Positions 17,929-27,308 of a DNA stretch of 44,132 nucleotides are shown in pieces (the first letter of the stretch is position 1; each line of letters begins with the position of its first letter). Under the pieces are notes generated by a model. The model did not search any database, had not been told where the DNA came from, and saw nothing but the letters and a program-made list of their open reading frames with translations. Origin of the DNA: Dokdonella sp. Lineage in GTDB: Bacteria; Pseudomonadota; Gammaproteobacteria; Xanthomonadales; Rhodanobacteraceae. The DNA lies in contig NZ_JAHCAP010000026.1 in assembly GCF_019634815.1 (NCBI RefSeq), positions 1 through 44,132 of the forward strand, written 5' to 3'. Made by a program: the position numbers and the translations under genes.

Positions 17929-20346
17929 TCATTCATCGCGCAGCGCCTCCATGGGTGCGACACGGGCGGCGCGCAGCGCGGGCAGCAGGCTGGCGGCGAG
18001 TGCGGCCAGCGCCATCAACGCGATCGCCGCGGCCAGCGCCTGCGGCGGAATGCCCTGGATGCCGACCGGGTCGAGTTCGATGTGGCGCAGTGCCAGACCA
18101 ACTGCGCCCAGACCGATACCGATGCCGATCGCGCTGGACAGCACGCTTGTGCGCACGACGGCGAGGGCGAGATCGCGCGCCTTCGCGCCGAGGGCGAGGC
18201 GCAGGCCGAACTCACCGACGCGCCGACGCTGTTGCAGTGCCGCCACGGCATACGTGCCGAGCATCGCCAGCAGCAGCGCGGACAGGGCGAACGCGCCGAC
18301 GATGGCGGCAAAGAAGCGCGCCGGGCGCAGGCCGTCGGCAATCTCGTCCGCCAGCGCGTATTCGCGTGTGATGGCCTGGCGTGGATCGACCGCCCACAAG
18401 GCCTCGCGCATGGCCTTGCCGATGCCGCCAACGCCAGCCCGGCTGCGGGCGAGGAAGGTCATTGCGACGCGTGGCTGTTGCGACCAGGCCACCAGTACTT
18501 CGGGTTCCGCGCGTGCGCGCAGGTCCACGTTCGAGATGTCGCCGACGACGCCAATCACGCGAAAGTCGCCGCGGCCGTCACGGCCGAGCGGCAGGCTGAT
18601 CGTTCGGCCGAGCGGTGACGCATCTCCGAACAACTGCCGCGCGAGCGAGCGGTTCAATACCGCGACCGGTTCGCCGCCGGCACGGTCGCTCGCTTCGATG
18701 TTGCGGCCTTCGAGCAGCGGTATGCCGAGCAGCGTCGCATAGCCGGCGGAAACGCGGCGCAGCAGAGTCTGCACGCCTGGTACGCCTGGATCGTCGCCAC
18801 GGCGTGCTTCGCCAGCAGCTCCGCCGATGCGGGACAGTGGTGCCGCGGTGGTCATCGCGACCGCTTCCACGCCCGGAATCGCGGCGATGCGTTCCTGCAC
18901 CTGCGCGGCGAACTGGCGCCAACCGTCCGGCCCGTCGCTCGGCCTGTCGCCCTGCATGCTCTCGCGGAACATCTGCAAGGCGTACACGCCTTCGCTATGG
19001 AAACCCGGATCGACGCGCTGCAGGCGCCATAGACCAAAGCCGAGCGCCAGAGCGACGGCGAGACAGACTGTCGACAGTCCCATCGCCGCCGCTGGCAGCC
19101 AGCGCCGCCGAGTGTGGCCGATGAGGCCGCGACCACCGGCATGGATCGCGGCGGCCGGCGTGGCCCGCACGCGCAAGCTGCCGATGGCAAGCGTTGCCAG
19201 CGGAACCAGCAGGCCGAGCAGGATCGCCAGGATGAGCACACGACCGTCAAGCGCAATTGCGTCGGTGCGTGGAATGCTGCCGCTTGCCAGCCCGCGAAGC
19301 GCCTCGATACCCGCCCACGCGAGCACGCTGCCCAAGGCAACCGCCACACCCGCGAGCAGCGCGACTTCGGCGAACAACCCGGTCGCCAACCACGTCGCCG
19401 TTGCGCCGAGCGCCTGCTTCAAGGCCAGTTCACGCTGGCGCGCGGCGAGCCGCACATCGATCAGGATCGCGACGTTGACGGTGGCGATCAGCAACACCAT
19501 CAACGCGAGCGAGAATGCACCCCACAGCGTGGAACGGGCATCAGCGACCACCGCGTCGAGCGCGGGCTGCGCCGTGAGTTGCCAGTCCTCATCGGCGAGG
19601 CCGTGTTGACCGCGTAGCGCGTCAAGACGCAGCGCGAGGGCGGCATCGAGCTGCGCCGACGTCGATCCCGCGTCACGCCGCGCGATCATCCCGAGCATGC
19701 GCCGGTCGAGGCGGCGCGCCGGATGCTCGGGCAGCGCGCGTTCCTGCAGCGGTGTCCACAGTGCGGCGCCGCCGAACAGGCTGCGCATACCGGGCGGCAT
19801 CACGCCGACGATCTCGACCGGTGCGTCGCCGATGAGATCCAGGCGCCGCCCGATGACGCCCGGATCGCCGCCGAAGTGATCGATCCACTCGGCGTGCGAG
19901 ATCACCGCGACGGCGCGCCCTTCGCGTGCGTCCTCGCGGTCGAGCGTACGCCCGAGCAGGGGCGCCTGCGCGAGCGTTTCGAAGAAGCCGGCACTGACCT
20001 GCTGGGTCTGGATCTCGCGCGGGTGGCCGTCGTCGGCGACAGTGACGCCGCTCCATTGGAAGTAGGCGCTGACGACGAGGCCGTCGACGCCAGCGACGAC
20101 CTGTTTTGCTTCGGCCACGGTCAGCGACGAATACGCGATGCCGCGCGCCGGATTGGATGACTGGATGACCACCAGTCGGTCGCTGTGTGGAAACGGCAGG
20201 CCGCGCAGGACCACACCGGCGAGCGCGCTGAACATGGCGACCGCAAGAGCGATGCCGAGCGTGAGCATGCCGACCGCGGCCAGGCTGAAGCCGGGGGAAC
20301 GGGCGAGGTTGCGCAGCGCCTGGCGCAGCAACGGCAGCGCGTTCAT
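17929..20346 (-). CDS. Double-FtsX MacB-like ABC permease 2
   Basis: 805 residues from the ATG at 20346, which has GGGGAG 7 bases upstream; an in-frame ATG at 20367 has no such site. TM1 is near residues 20-45. The first coupling segment is RELALKQALGA (near residue 300, Lys replacing Arg); the second is GEFGLRLALGA (near 707). C-terminus APMEALRDE. Sequence divergence from permeases 1 and 3 is obvious by eye outside the membrane and coupling motifs, mainly in the two periplasmic domains. That is what would be expected if each permease handled a different ligand or contacted different partners (inference). Confidence 0.93.
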   Translation of the reverse strand: MNALPLLRQALRNLARSPGFSLAAVGMLTLGIALAVAMFSALAGVVLRGLPFPHSDRLVVIQSSNPARGIAYSSLTVAEAKQVVAGVDGLVVSAYFQWSGVTVADDGHPREIQTQQVSAGFFETLAQAPLLGRTLDREDAREGRAVAVISHAEWIDHFGGDPGVIGRRLDLIGDAPVEIVGVMPPGMRSLFGGAALWTPLQERALPEHPARRLDRRMLGMIARRDAGSTSAQLDAALALRLDALRGQHGLADEDWQLTAQPALDAVVADARSTLWGAFSLALMVLLIATVNVAILIDVRLAARQRELALKQALGATATWLATGLFAEVALLAGVAVALGSVLAWAGIEALRGLASGSIPRTDAIALDGRVLILAILLGLLVPLATLAIGSLRVRATPAAAIHAGGRGLIGHTRRRWLPAAAMGLSTVCLAVALALGFGLWRLQRVDPGFHSEGVYALQMFRESMQGDRPSDGPDGWRQFAAQVQERIAAIPGVEAVAMTTAAPLSRIGGAAGEARRGDDPGVPGVQTLLRRVSAGYATLLGIPLLEGRNIEASDRAGGEPVAVLNRSLARQLFGDASPLGRTISLPLGRDGRGDFRVIGVVGDISNVDLRARAEPEVLVAWSQQPRVAMTFLARSRAGVGGIGKAMREALWAVDPRQAITREYALADEIADGLRPARFFAAIVGAFALSALLLAMLGTYAVAALQQRRRVGEFGLRLALGAKARDLALAVVRTSVLSSAIGIGIGLGAVGLALRHIELDPVGIQGIPPQALAAAIALMALAALAASLLPALRAARVAPMEALRDE

Positions 20347-20370
20347 CGGCAGTCTCCCCGGCGGCAACCG

Positions 20371-22803
20371 TCATTCATCGCGCAGCGCCTCCATCGGCCC
20401 CACGCGCAGGGCGCGCCAGGACGGGATCAGGCAGGCGGCGAGGGCGACCAGCGCCAGCAGCGCGATGACGCTGCCGAGCACGCGCGGATCGGCCTCGCCG
20501 ATGCCGTAGAGCTGGCTGGCGATGAGGTGGCCGAGCGCGAGCGCGCCGAGCAGGCCGATGGCGATGCCGGGCACGATCATGGCCAGCCCGCTGCGCAGCA
20601 TCAGCTTGTGGATGTCGGCGCGGGTGGCGCCGAAAGATTGGCGCACGCCGATCTCGCGTCGGCGCTGGGCGGCGATCCAGGCCAGCACGCCGTAGATGCC
20701 GATCGCAGCCAGGGTCAGCGCCACGCCTGCGAAGACGCTCATCAGGGTCAGGTTGAAGCGGCGCAGGCGTGTGGTCTGGCCGGTCACCTCGTCCATGGTG
20801 CGCGGGGCGAACACGGGCACGTCGGGGAAGGATTCCTGCATCGCGCGACGCAAGGCAGGCACCAGCGCCAGCGCATCGCCGTGGACCTTGAGCGCGAGGG
20901 CGAGGTCGCCGATCGGCACCGTGGTGATGGGGAACCAGACTTCGGCGTCCGGCGGCTGCTCCAATCCGCGCTGGCGCAGGTCGCCGATGACGCCGACGAT
21001 GGTCTTGGGCGAGTCGTCGTAGATCGACACCTGCGCGCCGAGCGCGTCGGTGCCGCCAAGGTAACGATCGACAAATGCCTGGTTGACCAGCACTTCGGTC
21101 GGGAACAGCGCGCGCGTGCCGTCGGTGGCGTTGAAGGCGCGCCCGGTCTTCAGCGTGATGCCGAAGGTGCGGAAGGTATCCGGGCTGGCGAAGCGGAACT
21201 CGGCGATGGCGTCCTCGGGGACTTCGCGGCCGGCGATGGTGAAGCCACCGTTCCAGCCCCCCTCGCCCGAGGCGGGCAGGGCATTGGTGAGGGCGACGGA
21301 GGTAACCCCCGGCAGCGCGGTCAGGCGCGCCTCGATGGCAGTCAGGCGCGGGTCGAGCGCAGTCTTGACGCGCGCATACCAGGCGGCGAAGTCCTCGCCG
21401 GGCTGCATGGTCGGGGTCGGCAGGGAGAACTTTGCGGTCAGCACCTGGGCGACATCGCGCAGGCCGGAATCCTGTTTCGACAACTGGCGCAGGCTGTCGA
21501 TGAGCAGACCCGCGCCCGCCAGCAGGGTCATCGCCAAGGCGATTTCGGCGGCCACCAGCACGCCGCGCGCGCGCGCCTGGCCACGGCTGCCGACCTGGCC
21601 GCGTCCGCTGCCGCGCAGGGTCAGTGCGGGATCGGCGCGGCCGGCGCGCCAGGCCGGCGCGAGGCCGAACAGCGCCAGCGTCAGCGCGGCGACCAGGGTG
21701 GTCGCGATCACCACGCGCAAGTCGATCGATGGCGTGTTGTAGCCGGGCAGCAGATCCGGCGCGAGGCGCAGCAGCGCCGGCACGGCCAACTGCGCAAAGG
21801 CGAGTGCGGCGAGGGCGCCGGCCAGCGACAGCACCATCGCTTCGGCCAGCACGCTGCGCATGAGTTGCGTGTGGCCGGCGCCGAGCGCACTGCGCACGGC
21901 CAGCTCCTGCGCGCGGGTCTGGCCGCGCGTCAGCATCAGGCTGGCGAGATTGGCGCAGGCGATCAGCAGCACCAGCAGGGCCGCGCCCAGCAGCACCGAC
22001 AGCGAACCGCGCAGAGGGCGGCCGACCAGTTCATCCAGGCGTTCGACCTGGGCGGTCAGTCCGCCGTTCTCCGCGGGGAAGTTTGCCGCTTCCCAGTCGG
22101 TGATGCCGCGCATGACCGTGCGCGCCTGCGCCGGCGTGACGCCGTGGGCGAGCCGCGCCACCGGCGCGATGGAGTTGCTGCCGCGGCCGGCGGTGTTGGC
22201 CGGCAGGAAGGTCGGCGTCCACAGCTGCGCGTCGTCGGGGTAGGCGAAGCCCGGTTGGGCGACGCCGATCACCCGCCAGGCTTCGCCGTTGAGCTGGATG
22301 TCGCGACCGACGACACCCGCATCGGCGCCGAATCGGTTGCGCCACAGGGCATTGCCGAGCACGACCACGCGTTCGTTGGCATTTTCTTCCGTCTCGCCGA
22401 AGGCACGGCCGAGCGTGATCGGTTGGCTGAACACGTTCCAGAATCCCGGCGTGACGGTGTAGCCGGTGAGGCGCTGGGCGGCGCCCGCGCCGGTCAGGTT
22501 GACGGTCTGCGGGGTGTAGCCACCAAAGGCGTCGAAGGCGCCGCCGCTGCGCTCGCTCCATTCGCGGAACACTGGTGGCGACACGGGGCTCTTGTGCACC
22601 GGCGGCTGCTCGCGCATCACGCGCACGATGCGATCGGCATCGGCGAAGGGCAGGGACTTGAGCAACACCGCGTCGTAGACGGTGAAGATCGCCGCCACTG
22701 CGCCGATGCCGAGCATCAGCGTGAGCACCGCGGTCAACCCAAAGCCGGGATGTTTGCGCAAGCTGCGCAAGGCCTGACGAAGGTCGCCGAGCAGGGGGCT
22801 CAT
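20371..22803 (-). CDS. Double-FtsX MacB-like ABC permease 1
   Basis: 810 residues. It starts 3 bases after the ATPase 1 stop (TGA GTG ATG; ATG at 22803, with the GTG an alternative), so the two are translationally linked. TM1 about 21-45; first periplasmic domain to about 265; TM2-4 with coupling segment [11 protein letters not shown] near 298-310; TM5 near 415-440; second periplasmic domain to about 680; TM6-8 with coupling segment [11 protein letters not shown] near 712-722; C-terminus GPMEALRDE. Both coupling segments are canonical. As the permease directly after ATPase 1, it is the likeliest primary partner of that ATPase and of the adaptor. Confidence 0.94.
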   Translation of the reverse strand: MSPLLGDLRQALRSLRKHPGFGLTAVLTLMLGIGAVAAIFTVYDAVLLKSLPFADADRIVRVMREQPPVHKSPVSPPVFREWSERSGGAFDAFGGYTPQTVNLTGAGAAQRLTGYTVTPGFWNVFSQPITLGRAFGETEENANERVVVLGNALWRNRFGADAGVVGRDIQLNGEAWRVIGVAQPGFAYPDDAQLWTPTFLPANTAGRGSNSIAPVARLAHGVTPAQARTVMRGITDWEAANFPAENGGLTAQVERLDELVGRPLRGSLSVLLGAALLVLLIACANLASLMLTRGQTRAQELAVRSALGAGHTQLMRSVLAEAMVLSLAGALAALAFAQLAVPALLRLAPDLLPGYNTPSIDLRVVIATTLVAALTLALFGLAPAWRAGRADPALTLRGSGRGQVGSRGQARARGVLVAAEIALAMTLLAGAGLLIDSLRQLSKQDSGLRDVAQVLTAKFSLPTPTMQPGEDFAAWYARVKTALDPRLTAIEARLTALPGVTSVALTNALPASGEGGWNGGFTIAGREVPEDAIAEFRFASPDTFRTFGITLKTGRAFNATDGTRALFPTEVLVNQAFVDRYLGGTDALGAQVSIYDDSPKTIVGVIGDLRQRGLEQPPDAEVWFPITTVPIGDLALALKVHGDALALVPALRRAMQESFPDVPVFAPRTMDEVTGQTTRLRRFNLTLMSVFAGVALTLAAIGIYGVLAWIAAQRRREIGVRQSFGATRADIHKLMLRSGLAMIVPGIAIGLLGALALGHLIASQLYGIGEADPRVLGSVIALLALVALAACLIPSWRALRVGPMEALRDE

Positions 22804-22806
22804 CAC

Positions 22807-23550
22807 TCAGGTTCCCGCGCGGCGCATGAGGCGCTGGTCTTCTTCGTGGCGCAGGCGGTGCATGGTGTCCTCGTCGACGATGCGGCCGTCGAACATGAAA
22901 ATCTTGCGCTGGGCGAAGTCGGCGTAGCGCGGATCGTGGGTCACCATGCAGATGGTCGAGCCGGCCTTGTGCAGATCTTCGAGCAGGCTCATCACCGCCT
23001 CGCCGTTCTTCGAATCGAGGTTGCCGGTGGGCTCGTCGGCCAGCAGGATCGAAGGCGCGCCGACCAGTGCACGCGCAACGGCGACGCGCTGCTGCTGGCC
23101 GCCGGAAAGTTGCGCAGGGTAGTGCTTCACCCGGTGCGCCATGCCGACCCGCTCAAGCGCCTGGATTGCGCACTGGCGGCGTTCGGCCTTGCCGACGCCG
23201 TCGCGATAGGTCAGCGGCAGCTCCACGTTCTCGAATACGTTGAGGTCGCCGATCAGGTTGAAGGCCTGGAAGACGAAGCCGATTTCCTTGTTGCGGATGT
23301 GGGCGCGCTCGCTGGCATCGATGTCGGCCACTTCGCGTCCATTGAGGCGATAGGTGCCGCCGCTGGGCGTATCGAGCAATCCGAGGATGGCGAGCAGGGT
23401 GGACTTGCCGCAACCGGAAGGGCCGGTGATCGATACGAACTCGCCCTTGGCGATGTCCAGGTGCACGTCGGCCAGTGCGTGCGTTTCCACCTCGTCGGTG
23501 AGAAACACTTTTTTGATCGTATCGAGATGGATCAGGTTTGCAACGGTCAT
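22807..23550 (-). CDS. MacB-type ABC transporter ATPase (ATPase 1)
   Basis: 247 residues, fully canonical: Walker A GPSGCGKS (43-50), Q-loop Gln95, signature LSGGQQQ (148-154, then Arg), Walker B with LLADEP (169-174), D-loop GNLDS and H-loop His205. The C-terminal tail (about 225-247) is charged and lacks a known domain. This is the free-standing counterpart of the MacB N-terminal ATPase domain, related to LolD. It powers the adjacent permease(s) and follows the adaptor gene by 37 bp. As the only canonical ATPase of the locus it may serve several of the six permeases. Confidence 0.96.
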   Translation of the reverse strand: MTVANLIHLDTIKKVFLTDEVETHALADVHLDIAKGEFVSITGPSGCGKSTLLAILGLLDTPSGGTYRLNGREVADIDASERAHIRNKEIGFVFQAFNLIGDLNVFENVELPLTYRDGVGKAERRQCAIQALERVGMAHRVKHYPAQLSGGQQQRVAVARALVGAPSILLADEPTGNLDSKNGEAVMSLLEDLHKAGSTICMVTHDPRYADFAQRKIFMFDGRIVDEDTMHRLRHEEDQRLMRRAGT

Positions 23551-23587
23551 GTCAGCGGCTCGGTCAGGAAAGGATTGGCAAGACGGT

Positions 23588-24841
23588 TCACTTCAGGCGG
23601 ATGCGGTCGTACTGGTCCCAGGCACTGGTGTCGGACAGGATCACGCGCTGGCCGGCGTCCAGGCCCTGCAGGATCTCGATCTGATTGACCGAAGCCTTGC
23701 CAAGGCGCACCGGCACGCGGGTGGCGGTGTCGCCGCCGGCATCGACACGGAACAGGCGCAGGTCGGAGTCGGGTTGGCCGAACGCCGGGCGACCGACGTG
23801 GAGCACGTCGGGCAGGCGCTGGATCTCGATCGTGCCATCCACGGAAAGGTCGGGGCGCGCGCCGGGCGGGAGCTCGCCGGTGAGTTCGACATCGACCTGC
23901 ACGCTGCCGTTCTGCACCGCCGGATCCACGCGCAGCACGCGACCGGTGACGATGCCGTTGCGCGTGTCCACGCGCACCGCTTGGCCGAGTGCCACGTCCT
24001 TGGCCTGGGTTTCGGCGATGCGCAGTTCGGCCATCAGATCGCCCGGACGCGCCACGCGGGCCAGGTTCGCGCCGGCGGCGACCTGCTGGCCTTCTTCCAC
24101 CGGCACCTGTTGCAGGATGCCGGTGATGCCGGCGCGCACATGCAGCGCATCGGCCTGGCGTTGGCGCAGTTCGCGCGTGTTGACGAGTTGCCCCAGGCGC
24201 GCCTTCTCGGCAGCGATCTGGGCCGCGATGTTGCGTTGGAATGCGGCCACGCGCTGCTCCTCGATTTCCACGCGCGACTTCAATTGTTCCAGCGTGATCA
24301 GGGTGCGCTTGTATTGCACGGTCGGGATGATGCCCTTCTGGGCCAGCGGCTTTTCGGCTTCGGCCTGCATGCGCGAGGAAGCGTATTCGGCGTTTGCCGA
24401 GGCGAGGGCGGATTTTTCGTCGAGCAGCTTCGATTGCAGATCGGTCCGCTTGGCGGCAAGGTCGGATTCAGCGGCAATGACGGCGGTCTGGGCGGCCAGC
24501 AGTTGCGTCTCCACCTCCGGATTGCCCAGTTCGATGATCACGGTGTCGGCCTGCACGGCAGCGCCCGGCTTTACCACGATGCGCTCCACCCGTGCAGCGG
24601 TTTCGGCAGCGATCCAGCGAATTTCCTTCGGCACGAGCGTGCCGGGGCCACGCACTTCGCGCAGCAATTCGCCGCGCTCGACCGTGCCGATCAGGACGTT
24701 GTTGCGTTCGACCGAGGGCAGGGCCGGTCCGAGACGGGCCAGGCCGATGCCGATGCCGGCGACTGCGAGCGCGGCGACGCCGACGAGGATCAGCAGGCGT
24801 CGGCGCTTCTTGATCTTGAGTTCAGGGCGAGCGATGTCCAT
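23588..24841 (-). CDS. HlyD/MacA-type periplasmic adaptor (membrane fusion protein)
   Basis: 417 residues from the ATG at 24841 (MDIARPELKIKKRRR, then a membrane helix at about 16-36). The barrel-sandwich half-motif is near 63-105, a long alpha-helical hairpin at about 108-235 and the beta-barrel domain after about 240. Such adaptors link an inner-membrane ABC permease to an outer-membrane channel or deliver substrate across the periplasm. It is the first gene of the transporter block. There is no ribosome site before the ATG. A sigma-54 -24/-12 element ends 11 bases upstream, so the message may be leaderless; in-frame ATGs at 24847 and 24877 lie at or upstream of the predicted transcription start. 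Confidence 0.93.
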   Translation of the reverse strand: MDIARPELKIKKRRRLLILVGVAALAVAGIGIGLARLGPALPSVERNNVLIGTVERGELLREVRGPGTLVPKEIRWIAAETAARVERIVVKPGAAVQADTVIIELGNPEVETQLLAAQTAVIAAESDLAAKRTDLQSKLLDEKSALASANAEYASSRMQAEAEKPLAQKGIIPTVQYKRTLITLEQLKSRVEIEEQRVAAFQRNIAAQIAAEKARLGQLVNTRELRQRQADALHVRAGITGILQQVPVEEGQQVAAGANLARVARPGDLMAELRIAETQAKDVALGQAVRVDTRNGIVTGRVLRVDPAVQNGSVQVDVELTGELPPGARPDLSVDGTIEIQRLPDVLHVGRPAFGQPDSDLRLFRVDAGGDTATRVPVRLGKASVNQIEILQGLDAGQRVILSDTSAWDQYDRIRLK

Positions 24842-24852
24842 GACCATGCAAG

Positions 24853-24868
24853 AGCATGGACCGTGCCA
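24853..24868 (-). promoter_or_regulatory. Sigma-54 (-24/-12) promoter of the transporter operon
   Basis: Read on the minus strand: TGGCACGGTCCATGCT, against the consensus TGGCACG-N4-TTGCW. The GG and GC dinucleotides are exactly 10 bases apart and only one conserved position differs (A for the first T). The predicted start of transcription, about 12 bases beyond the GC, is at roughly 24842, one base before the adaptor ATG. The operon itself encodes an NtrC-type activator, which fits. Confidence 0.75.
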
Positions 24869-24998
24869 GCATTGCATCCGGGACGCGCCGTGCGCAGGGA
24901 AGGCAATGAAAGTCTTTCCCGATCAAGCAGATGTTGCCGAAGGGTGAAATTTTTCGGACCTGCGCCGCGACACGTTGAGTGGGGCCTGTGCGGGCGCG

Positions 24999-25036
24999 CT
25001 GTTCGCATGCGAACAGTGACTGAACGCTGGCGGACA
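24999..25036. promoter_or_regulatory. Tandem palindromes, candidate enhancer sites for the NtrC-type activator
   Basis: The first site (24999-25016) is a perfect 18-bp palindrome, CTGTTCGCATGCGAACAG. The second (25020-25036), read on the minus strand, is TGTCCGCCAGCGTTCAG. Both fit TGNNCGCNNGCGNNCA without exception. Their centres are about 20 bp apart, two helical turns, and lie roughly 165-185 bp upstream of the predicted sigma-54 start, where NtrC-class activators usually bind. The remainder of the 24842-25280 gap holds no gene that I can support. Confidence 0.6.
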
Positions 25037-25280
25037 TCCTTGTCGACACGGCTGTATCCGCCTTGCCCGGGACTTTGTGCGCGACCGACCGGCACGGCAT
25101 CGCCCTGCGGGATTGGTGCGCGACATCGCGATCGCCGGTTGCGGCCGCCGCTGCCAGTGCAAGGGATCAGTACCGGTTCGTGTCACGGTCGCCGGGCAAA
25201 CGCTGCGGAAGATCAGCAAGTCTTTGCGAGGATCCGCGCAAACGCGTCACAATGCCGACTCTTTGCCTTCGATCGCCCGC

Positions 25281-25925
25281 ATGCCCATCCGCACGCCGCC
25301 CGTCACCCGCGCGCTGCTCATCGCCAACATCCTGGTGTTCCTGCTGCAGATGGCGCTGCACGACTCGCAGCCGCCGTATCCGCTGACGATTCCGTTCGCG
25401 CTGTGGCCGCTGGGGCCGTCGCCCTACAGTGACGTCGTCGGTTTCGAGCCGTGGCAGCTGGTGACTTACGCATTCCTGCATGGCGGCATGTCGCACATCC
25501 TGTTCAACATGCTCGCGCTTTGGATGTTCGGCGGGCCGGTCGAGGAGGCCTTTGGCGCGCGTCCGTTCGCGCTGTATTACTTCGTGTGCGTGATCGGCGC
25601 CGCGCTGACTCAGCTTGCGGTGCTGCACCTGTTCCCGAACGGCTACTACCCCACGGTCGGTGCCTCGGGCGGTGTGTTCGGGCTGCTGCTCGCCTATGGG
25701 CTGCTGTATCCACACCATCGGATCCTGCTGTATTTCGCGATACCGATACCGGCGCGGCTGTTCGTCGTGCTCTACGGCATTCTCGAGCTCGTGCTCGGCG
25801 TTACCGGCACGCAGGCGGGCGTCGCGCATTTCGCCCATCTGGGCGGCCTCGCCTTCGGCTTCCTGCTGATTCTGTACTGGCGCGGCAAGCTGCCGTGGAA
25901 ACCGCGGCGAACCTTGCGACTGTGA
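25281..25925 (+). CDS. Rhomboid-family intramembrane serine protease
   Basis: 214 residues. The catalytic Ser is Ser129 in GASGGVFG and the catalytic His is His186 in AHLGG; the HxxxN motif of helix 2 is His72-Asn76. Six hydrophobic segments match the minimal bacterial rhomboid fold. The loop-1 WQLVTYAFLHGG motif (58-69) is typical. The start ATG at 25281 is chosen because the domain begins immediately after it; upstream in-frame starts would extend into the regulatory region of the divergent transporter operon. The gene precedes folC by 19 bp and may share its transcript. Its substrate is unknown. Confidence 0.92.
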   Translation: MPIRTPPVTRALLIANILVFLLQMALHDSQPPYPLTIPFALWPLGPSPYSDVVGFEPWQLVTYAFLHGGMSHILFNMLALWMFGGPVEEAFGARPFALYYFVCVIGAALTQLAVLHLFPNGYYPTVGASGGVFGLLLAYGLLYPHHRILLYFAIPIPARLFVVLYGILELVLGVTGTQAGVAHFAHLGGLAFGFLLILYWRGKLPWKPRRTLRL

Positions 25926-25944
25926 GCCCGCGGCGACACCGCCA

Positions 25945-27222
25945 ATGTCATCGTCCATGCCAAGCACTCTTGCCGAGTGGCTCGAATACCAACTGCGCAT
26001 CCATCCGCAGTCGATCGCGCTCGGCCTCGATCGCGTGCGCGAGGTGTGGCGAAGACTGGGGGCGCCACCGCCTGCTCCGCTGGTGGTCGCGGTAGGCGGT
26101 ACCAATGGCAAGGGCTCGACCGTGGCCTTCCTCGAAGCCATCTACACCGCCGCAGGCAAGCGCGTGGGCGCTTACACCTCGCCGCACCTGCTGCGCTACA
26201 ACGAGCGCGCGCGAATCGCGGGTGTCGATGTCGAGGATGCAGCATGGGTCTCGGCCTTCGAGCGCATCGAGCACGCGCGCCAGAACATCGCGCTGACCTA
26301 TTTCGAGTTCGGCACGCTCGCCGCGCTGTGGCTGTTCGCGCAGGCGCAGCTGGATGTCGCCGTGCTCGAAGTCGGGCTCGGTGGCCGCCTTGATGCGGTC
26401 AATCTGGTCGACGCAGATGCTGCGGTGGTGACCACCGTCGACCTCGACCATCAGGAATGGCTGGGCAACGATCGTGACAGCATCGGCCACGAGAAGGCCG
26501 GCATTTTCCGCCGTGGCCGCCCGGCGGTCGTCGGCAGTCCGGATGCGCCTGCAGGCTTGCTTGATGCGCTCGCCGGAATTGGCGCGCGCGGCCTGATCGC
26601 CGGTCGCGATTACCACTGGCAGCCAGAGGATGATCGCTGGCGTTGGCATTGCGACTCCGCGCAGCTCGACCTGCCCTTGCCCGAATTGCCCGCGCCAGTG
26701 CAACTCGCCAACGCCGCAGCGGCGATCGCGGTGGTGCATGCACTGCGCCGACGCGGTGGCTGGAACGAAGCAGCCATTGCGCAAGGCGTGTGCCATGCCC
26801 ACGCGGCCGCGCGCCTGCAACGCGTCGCATACGAGCCCGAGGTGTTCGTCGATGTCGCGCACAATCCGCAGGCCGCTCGCGCGCTGGCACAGTGGCTGTC
26901 CGCGACGCCAATCCGCGGGCGCAATCTGGCCGTGTTCGGCGCGCTCGGCGACAAGGACGTGGGTGGCATCGCGGCTGCGCTCGAGCAGCACATCGAGCGC
27001 TGGTTTCTCGCGGCGCTCGACGCCGATTCACCGCGTGGCCTGTCGCTCGTCGCGCTGCAGGCGCGCCTGCCCGCGGGCATGGCGCTGAGCGGCTCGATCA
27101 ACGTGGCGGCCGCGCTCGATGCCGCGATCGCGGTGGCGCAGCCCGGCGATCGCATCATCGCGTTTGGTTCGTTCTTCGTTGCTGCCGCCGCGCTCACGCA
27201 CCTGTCAGGCAACGCGAGCTGA
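25945..27222 (+). CDS. folC: Bifunctional dihydrofolate synthase / folylpolyglutamate synthase
   Basis: 425 residues. It adds glutamate to dihydropteroate and to reduced folates, giving the polyglutamylated cofactors used by one-carbon enzymes, including those of purine synthesis encoded downstream. The Mur-ligase-type P-loop GTNGKGS is at 52-58, the folate-binding YTSPHL motif at 77-82, and the HEKAGIFRRG block near residue 187. The C-terminal ligase domain has DVAHNPQAARAL. The gene order folC-dedD-cvpA-purF matches E. coli, where accD precedes folC; here a rhomboid gene takes that place. An ATG at 25957 is an alternative start. Confidence 0.95.
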   Translation: MSSSMPSTLAEWLEYQLRIHPQSIALGLDRVREVWRRLGAPPPAPLVVAVGGTNGKGSTVAFLEAIYTAAGKRVGAYTSPHLLRYNERARIAGVDVEDAAWVSAFERIEHARQNIALTYFEFGTLAALWLFAQAQLDVAVLEVGLGGRLDAVNLVDADAAVVTTVDLDHQEWLGNDRDSIGHEKAGIFRRGRPAVVGSPDAPAGLLDALAGIGARGLIAGRDYHWQPEDDRWRWHCDSAQLDLPLPELPAPVQLANAAAAIAVVHALRRRGGWNEAAIAQGVCHAHAAARLQRVAYEPEVFVDVAHNPQAARALAQWLSATPIRGRNLAVFGALGDKDVGGIAAALEQHIERWFLAALDADSPRGLSLVALQARLPAGMALSGSINVAAALDAAIAVAQPGDRIIAFGSFFVAAAALTHLSGNAS

Positions 27223-27273
27223 CCACGGGCCGGAACGTGTTCGCCATTTGGCCGGTGGCAGGTCGGGCTCACG

Positions 27274-27279
27274 TATAAT
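27274..27279 (+). promoter_or_regulatory. Candidate sigma-70 -10 element upstream of dedD
   Basis: A perfect TATAAT lies 29 bases before the dedD ATG, in the 86-bp folC-dedD gap. A TTGGCC at 27248-27253 could be a weak -35, but the spacing of 20 is long. It may allow dedD-cvpA-purF to be expressed separately from folC. Confidence 0.5.
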
Positions 27280-27308
27280 CGCCAAGTTTTCCTGATCGTG
27301 GATGATCC

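Noticed and set aside
7878..23688. Several very long open frames on the plus strand opposite the permease genes, some over 900 codons.
   Set aside because: They mirror high-GC permease genes, have Arg/Gln/His-rich low-complexity translations and no recognisable domains. The minus-strand frames have clear families, membrane helices and ribosome sites.
24921..24933. A possible IHF site (GATCAAGCAGATG) between the palindromes and the sigma-54 promoter.
   Set aside because: The position is ideal for DNA bending, but it departs from WATCAANNNNTTR at two positions, which is common by chance. Only worth testing together with the promoter.
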